Positions 6,577 through 10,116 of a DNA stretch of 10,116 bases are shown here, in pieces. The notes under the pieces were generated by a model, which saw only the letters and a list, made by a program, of their open reading frames with translations, made no database searches and was not told the origin of the DNA. The stretch's first letter is position 1; every line of letters begins with the position of its first letter. The stretch lies in NCBI GenBank assembly GCA_005773095.1, contig SXHT01000184.1:1-10116 (forward strand). The letters run 5' to 3'. This stretch comes from Planctomycetaceae bacterium. GTDB taxonomy: Bacteria > Planctomycetota > Planctomycetia > Pirellulales > PALSA-1355. Made by a program: the position numbers and the translations under genes.

Positions 6577-7836
6577 TTATGCTACGCGAAGCCCCGCGTC
6601 GCCGAAGCCGGTTTGCGAGTCATTCCAGCGGCGCAGAATGATGGCCCCCAAATGACCGCCGAATGCGACGGACAATTTCATGGCAAAATCAAGCTTAACC
6701 GCCCGCCCGATCTGAGGTACGCAATCGAGATCGCACTCAGGATCTGGCTGCGTCAGGTTGAGCGTCGGCGGCACGAAGCCGTCGCGCATTGCCAGCACCG
6801 TGATTGCCAGCTCAACGCTTCCGGCCGCATTCACCAGGTGACCGAGCGCCGACTTGGTTGAGCTGACGCACAAATTGTCGGCAGCACGCCCCATCGAGCG
6901 GCGGATCGCCCGGGTTTCCGCCACGTCGTTTTGCAGCGTTCCCGTGCCGTGGGCGTTGATATAGCCGATTTCGTCGGGAGCCACGTTGCCCGCCTGCAGC
7001 GTATCGGTGATCAGCCGCACCAGCGGCTCGCTCGTCATGTCGATGCCCGTTACATGGTGGGCATCGGCCAGAAGTTTGCCCGAAACGAACTCAGCATAGA
7101 TTCGGGCCCCACGATCCAGCGCGTGGCTGAGCCGCTCGATGACAAGCATTGCCCCCCCCTCGCCCATGATGAAGCCCGAGCGCGTGGCGTCGAACGGGCG
7201 GCAAGCTCGTTGAGGATCTTCGTCGTAGGCCAGCACTTTCATGTTGTGAAAGCCCGCCGCGAACAGGGGATGAATGGCTTCGGCACTGCCAGCTAAGGCA
7301 ATGTCGCATTGGTCATCTTGAATTGCCCGTATGGCGCCCAGAATGTCGATCATGCCACTTGCGCATGCGGTGCTGTGACACAATCGCGGACCGTGCAAGC
7401 CGTAGCGGTTGGCCACACGAGAGCACGCGGTATTCGGCATCCATTGGCGCCACCAGCGCACGCCATCGTCAGGTCGATCGGGAATCTCCAGCCGCACGTT
7501 CAGATGTCCCGTGTCGCCCATGTGACCACTGATCGCACAGCCAAAGCGATCGTAGTCGACCTCATTCCAAGCGATGTTGGCGTCGGCAAGCGCTTCCGCG
7601 GCCGCGTGTTCGGCGAGCGGAATGACTTTGAGCTGTCCCGGCACGGGATCATCGAGGTCGACCTGTGCGGCAACGAGCAATCCGTCGGGAATGTAGGGCA
7701 CGCCGGTGGCAAGCCGAGCGCCGCTTTGGCCCCGGCAAATCGCCGTCCAGACCTCCTCCCGCGTTCTGCCCACCGAGGTGATCATGCCGATACCTGTGAT
7801 CACGATCGGTTCGTCGCAATGGTGGATACGCAACAC
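6577..7836 (-). CDS. beta-ketoacyl-[acyl-carrier-protein] synthase, FabF-like
   Basis: KAS enzymes condense malonyl-ACP with an acyl chain in fatty-acid or polyketide synthesis. From the GTG at 7836 the protein has 419 residues, close to the usual FabF length. It begins with EPIVITGIGMITSVG (9-23). The nucleophile is Cys158 in STACASG, the first catalytic His is His296 in NAHGTGT, and Lys328 and His333 lie in TKSALGH. The closing glycine motif AFGGHLGA (391-398) has His where FabF usually has Asn. The frame stays open to a TTG at 7968, which would add 44 residues; that extension is unlike the family and has no ribosome-binding site. TTG at 7833 is another candidate, so the start is uncertain. 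No acyl carrier protein, reductase or acyltransferase gene is nearby, so it may be a second KAS outside the main fab cluster, for a special lipid or polyketide. It runs convergent to the zinc-ribbon gene. Confidence 0.9.
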   Translation of the reverse strand: MLRIHHCDEPIVITGIGMITSVGRTREEVWTAICRGQSGARLATGVPYIPDGLLVAAQVDLDDPVPGQLKVIPLAEHAAAEALADANIAWNEVDYDRFGCAISGHMGDTGHLNVRLEIPDRPDDGVRWWRQWMPNTACSRVANRYGLHGPRLCHSTACASGMIDILGAIRAIQDDQCDIALAGSAEAIHPLFAAGFHNMKVLAYDEDPQRACRPFDATRSGFIMGEGGAMLVIERLSHALDRGARIYAEFVSGKLLADAHHVTGIDMTSEPLVRLITDTLQAGNVAPDEIGYINAHGTGTLQNDVAETRAIRRSMGRAADNLCVSSTKSALGHLVNAAGSVELAITVLAMRDGFVPPTLNLTQPDPECDLDCVPQIGRAVKLDFAMKLSVAFGGHLGAIILRRWNDSQTGFGDAGLRVA

Positions 7837-8018
7837 GGCGGCAGTCCAAGAATGATGGTTGATCTGGCAAAATGGGAAGACTTTGCGGTTGCCCAGGCTG
7901 GGCCAGTCCGGCCGACAGACGGGGCGGGAGGAGACAATACCGACTTCAGGCAATTCATGGAATTGCAACCTAATTAACTAGCAGAAATGCCGTTGTGAGG
8001 ATAGTGGCTGAGAATTCA

Positions 8019-8049
8019 CCGTTCACGGGCCAGGCAGGGGGGACAGGCA
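8019..8049. repeat. direct repeat copy 1, REP/RAYT-like
   Basis: CCGTTCACGG, six bases, then CAGGGGGGACAGGCA. The same two blocks recur 85 bases later. On the minus strand the second block reads TGCCTGTCCCC, a motif I associate with REP-type repeats of RAYT transposases in planctomycetes and others; that link is from memory and unverified. Confidence 0.6.
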
Positions 8050-8068
8050 CATTTTTTTGGAGAACCAC

Positions 8069-8098
8069 GTTGGGCACCCCCCCAACAGGAGGATGCCC
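8069..8098. repeat. two mutually exclusive hairpins between the direct repeats
   Basis: GTTGGG (8069-8074) pairs with CCCAAC (8081-8086) across a CACCCC loop. Alternatively GGGCA (8072-8076) pairs with TGCCC (8094-8098), extended inward by CC/GG pairs with C-A mismatches. The two folds share bases, so only one can form at a time. Confidence 0.45.
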
Positions 8099-8103
8099 CG
8101 CAG

Positions 8104-8134
8104 CCGTTCACGGTATAAGACAGGGGGACAGGCA
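8104..8134. repeat. direct repeat copy 2, REP/RAYT-like
   Basis: CCGTTCACGG, seven bases (TATAAGA), then CAGGGGGACAGGCA. It matches copy 1 in both blocks, with one G fewer in the G-run and an unrelated spacer. Confidence 0.6.
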
Positions 8135-8147
8135 GGGCCAGCGGTAG

Positions 8148-8282
8148 CTAAGGGGCTGTTCGTGTAAGGACTTCCAGCAGGAAGTCGTCTTTCCAGGCGC
8201 AGCCGCGGCGTTTGCCAATGATGCGGTTTTTGCCGGGATGTTGCTTGAGCTAGAACCGAAAGCAGAGGAAGTTGAGCACTGA
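8148..8282 (-). pseudogene. possible gene remnant with in-frame stop
   Basis: Read on the minus strand this stretch gives SVLNFLCFRF, then a TAG (8250-8252), then 33 residues including KQHPGKNRIIGKRRG and WKDDFLLEVL before the real TAG at 8148-8150. The second part is protein-like (basic patch, Trp, acidic pair, hydrophobic end) and could be the C-terminus of a decayed transposase or other accessory gene sitting in the repeat island. No start codon or ribosome-binding site is present. I cannot name the family, and a chance open frame is not excluded. Confidence 0.3.
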
Positions 8283-8318
8283 TCTTGCAGGGAACGACGG
8301 GGGTCTCAAGAGCCTACT

Positions 8319-8339
8319 GCCGGTCTCGGAGAGACCGGC
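8319..8339. repeat. perfect hairpin GCCGGTCTC/GAGACCGGC
   Basis: Nine perfect base pairs closed by a GGA loop; one of the most stable stems in the window. No T-run follows on either strand. Its core TCTCGGAGA reappears in near-inverse form at 8354-8362 in the next hairpin. Confidence 0.6.
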
Positions 8340-8347
8340 CCACGTGG

Positions 8348-8368
8348 CTGCGTATCTCCGAGACGCAG
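8348..8368. repeat. hairpin CTGCGT/ACGCAG
   Basis: Six perfect base pairs around a nine-base loop ATCTCCGAG, nine bases after the preceding hairpin. GGCTGC (8346-8351) can instead pair with GCAGCC (8380-8385), so a larger alternative fold exists. Confidence 0.45.
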
Positions 8369-8468
8369 GCATAACCACGGCAGCCGCAATCGTAGTCCCT
8401 GTAGTCCGGCAATGATCGTGCGCTGGATGTCGTCGCGCCGGAGTAGATTCGGCTGACTAAGGCGAATC

Positions 8469-8502
8469 GCGAACCTCACGCGAGAAAATTGCGTGGGTTC
8501 GC
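8469..8502. repeat. long hairpin GCGAACC-CACGC / GCGTG-GGTTCGC
   Basis: Twelve base pairs interrupted by one bulged T (8476), with loop GAGAAAATT. Stem and loop are well defined, but no poly-T tract follows on either strand, so it looks like a palindromic repeat unit and not a plain terminator. Confidence 0.6.
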
Positions 8503-8522
8503 TGTGATAGGTACTTTCAAAC

Positions 8523-8554
8523 CCCCTCCCCCCAGCCCCCACTCAAGGGGGAGG
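8523..8554. repeat. C-rich/G-rich inverted repeat
   Basis: CCCTCCCCC (8523-8531) pairs perfectly with GGGGGAGGG (8546-8554) over a 14-base loop. Such CCCTCCCC palindromes are common dispersed intergenic elements in many bacteria. Confidence 0.55.
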
Positions 8555-8660
8555 GAGCCGGACAGGATTGTTTGTAGAGCGTATCGGCGGACATCGGCCT
8601 CGCTGGTCGCGCTCTTGACGGAAATCTGGCGTCATTGAGCCCGGGATCTTTGCCATCAGA

Positions 8661-8828
8661 ATGGCAAAATCGTCCAACCAAGATAGCGGAAATTGCGGAA
8701 CAAGGCTCACTGGGAAACCAGTCCTTCAGGCATTGTTGGTAGCGGATCACGTTTATTCCGACGCGGTCACCGGCAAGAAGATCGTGGCCGGGATTTTTGT
8801 CAGCGAATCGTCACCATGTTCTGGTTAA
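8661..8828 (+). pseudogene. 55-codon ORF, probable truncated N-terminus of a small conserved protein (DUF6941-like)
   Basis: An ATG at 8661 opens a 55-residue frame ending in TAA six bases before the convergent pyrG stop. After a polar start (MAKSSNQDSGNCG) it reads KPVLQALLVADHV, then YSDAVTGKKIVAGIF (33-47), then a short unrelated tail VSESSPCSG. The ADHVY-x-D-x-x-TGKK-x-x-AGIF pattern resembles the first two beta strands of a family of unknown function, of roughly 130-150 residues, that I recall as DUF6941. The rest of that domain is absent, so the gene is probably truncated by deletion or frameshift right after AGIF. No good Shine-Dalgarno is visible. Family naming is from memory and tentative. 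A genuine micro-protein cannot be excluded. Confidence 0.45.
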
Positions 8829-8834
8829 GGCCAT

Positions 8835-10116
8835 CTACGCGTGCTGGCCAACCCCGCGGCTAAGATGTTTTTCCACCGCCGCAGCAATAAATCCGGCGAA
8901 GAGCGGGTGCGCTTGGGTGGGCTTGCTCTTGAACTCCGGATGGAACTGCACGGCGATAAACCAGGGGTGCTCCGGCAGCTCGATGATCTCCACCAGGGCG
9001 CCGTCGGGGCTTGTGCCGGCGATCAGCATGCCATGCGCCTCGTATTGCTTGCGAAAGGCGTTATTGAATTCGTAGCGATGGCGGTGACGTTCGAGGATCA
9101 TCTGGCGCCCATAGGCCGCCATCGATTTGCTCTCCGGATCGAGCTTCGACGGTTGCGCGCCAAGCCGCATCGTGCCCCCCTTGTCGGTGACGCCGCTTTG
9201 CTCATCGAGCAGCGCGATGACGGGATGCGGCGTGTTCTTGTTGAACTCGGTCGAATGAGCGTTTTCAAGTCCAATCACATGCCGGCCAAATTCGATCACC
9301 GCGCACTGCATGCCCAGACAGATGCCGAAAAACGGAACCTGCCGCTCGCGGGCAAACCGAATCGCTTCCACCTTGCCCTCAATGCCGCGCTCTCCAAAAC
9401 CGCCCGGCACGAGGATTCCGTCGAAGCCAGAGAGCATTCGCTCGGGACCTTCATTTTCAAGCAGCTCGCTTTGAATCGGCTGAATGCGAACCTGGGTCCG
9501 GTTGGCGATGCCCGCGTGATCCAGTGATTCAAAGATGGACTTGTACGCATCGCGGTGTTCGGCGTACTTGCCCACCAGCGCGATGCTGATCTCCGTCTCG
9601 GGATTTCGCAGCGTGTGCAGTAACTCGCGCCAGCTGTCCAGTTCCAGCGTGCCGGCCGAAAGGTTCAGGCGTTCGACGATGAACTGATCAAGCTTGTTTT
9701 CCACCAGACTCAATGGCACCTCGTAAATTGAAAAGTCCTTATCACGCTCCTCAATGACGGCCTCAATGGGCAGATTGCAAAACAGCGCGATCTTCTCGCG
9801 CTCGTCCCGTGGCAAGGCGCGTTCGGTCCGGCAGATCAGCACGTCGGGCTGAATGCCGATCTGCCGCAACAGACCGACCGACTGCTGGGTGGGCTTGGTT
9901 TTCAGCTCATCGGCGGCCTTCAGATATGGCACCAGCGTCAGGTGAATGTACAAGCAATTGCGTCGGCCCACATCGAGCGAGAACTGACGAATGGCTTCCA
10001 GAAACGGCAGGCTTTCAATATCACCGACCGTGCCGCCGATTTCCGTGATCACCACATCCACGTCATCCCCGGCCAGTTTGTGGATCACGCCTTTGATCTC
10101 GTTGGTGATGTGCGGA
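8835..10116 (-). CDS. pyrG: CTP synthase (partial, N-terminus beyond right edge)
   Basis: CTP synthase makes CTP from UTP, ATP and glutamine in the cytoplasm, the last step of pyrimidine nucleotide synthesis. The 426 visible residues begin at PHITNEIKG; about 118 N-terminal residues with the P-loop lie outside the window. Using visible numbering, the synthase domain shows EIGGTVGDIESLPFLEA (25-41), a family hallmark, and KTKPTQQSV (72-80). The glutamine amidotransferase domain starts near 175 with ISIALVGKY, carries the oxyanion motif PGGFGERG (237-244), the nucleophile Cys266 in GICLGMQ, and the His392/Glu394 pair in QFHPEF, so the glutaminase triad is complete. The C-terminus ends about 30 residues after that, as usual. 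The next gene on the opposite strand ends six bases away. Nothing is odd in the visible part; the call is secure. Confidence 0.97.
   Translation of the reverse strand, partial: PHITNEIKGVIHKLAGDDVDVVITEIGGTVGDIESLPFLEAIRQFSLDVGRRNCLYIHLTLVPYLKAADELKTKPTQQSVGLLRQIGIQPDVLICRTERALPRDEREKIALFCNLPIEAVIEERDKDFSIYEVPLSLVENKLDQFIVERLNLSAGTLELDSWRELLHTLRNPETEISIALVGKYAEHRDAYKSIFESLDHAGIANRTQVRIQPIQSELLENEGPERMLSGFDGILVPGGFGERGIEGKVEAIRFARERQVPFFGICLGMQCAVIEFGRHVIGLENAHSTEFNKNTPHPVIALLDEQSGVTDKGGTMRLGAQPSKLDPESKSMAAYGRQMILERHRHRYEFNNAFRKQYEAHGMLIAGTSPDGALVEIIELPEHPWFIAVQFHPEFKSKPTQAHPLFAGFIAAAVEKHLSRGVGQHA

Larger units (their letters stand above)
7837..8660. other. intergenic repeat- and hairpin-rich island
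   Basis: No intact gene is supported in these 824 bases. Reading frames here are Arg/Pro/Leu-rich and track the palindromes. From 8019 to 8554 the sequence is packed with a two-copy direct repeat, at least five hairpins, a T7 run (8052-8058) and a possible decayed gene on the minus strand; each is listed separately. Bases 8555-8660 show nothing I can name. Confidence 0.6.

Noticed and set aside
7309..7977. A 222-codon plus-strand frame antisense to the beta-ketoacyl synthase
   Set aside because: It runs opposite a gene with complete catalytic motifs and shows only His/Arg/Ala-rich composition.
8306..8750. Two minus-strand frames of 77-78 codons in the repeat island
   Set aside because: They follow the palindromes and the C/G-rich repeat and have low-complexity Arg/Pro/Leu sequence; more likely by-products of the repeats.

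Overview
The window is an ordinary chromosomal stretch of a fairly GC-rich bacterium with mostly housekeeping genes. It looks planctomycete-like (Pirellula-type). The reasons are the protein styles (a lipoprotein cyclophilin with an FHQV active-site motif, a stand-alone FabF-like synthase, conserved hypotheticals), the patchy use of Shine-Dalgarno sites, and intergenic repeats reading TGCCTGTCCCC on the minus strand. That assignment is inference from pattern memory, not from a database search.

Layout. 1-2211 (minus): a tight three-gene operon, read right to left, of a membrane-anchored protein of unknown function, an EcsA-type ABC ATPase and an ABC permease that runs off the left edge. The junctions are a 3-base gap and an ATGA overlap. 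2375-3031 (plus, divergent): a lipoprotein cyclophilin that has lost its catalytic Arg. 3209-4546 (plus): an M20-family amidohydrolase. 4547-4977: an intergenic stretch with one clean hairpin. 4978-5757 and 5809-6489 (plus): the kleisin ScpA followed by an unrecognised protein ending in a CxxC/CxxC zinc-ribbon-like module. 6577-7836 (minus): a FabF-like beta-ketoacyl synthase. 7837-8660: mostly a repeat and hairpin island with a possible decayed gene remnant. 8661-8828 (plus): a 55-codon ORF resembling the N-terminus of a longer family, probably truncated. 8835-10116 (minus): CTP synthase, missing its N-terminus at the right edge.

How the genes work together: the left operon forms one membrane transport unit, and the added anchored protein may be an accessory of it. 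The remaining genes are separate functions (periplasmic folding, amide hydrolysis, chromosome condensation, fatty-acid or polyketide chain elongation, CTP synthesis) with no obvious common pathway. I see no defence system, CRISPR array, tRNA, rRNA or intact mobile element. The least explained parts are the repeat island at 8019-8554, the unknown zinc-ribbon protein and the membrane-anchored protein of the ABC operon.
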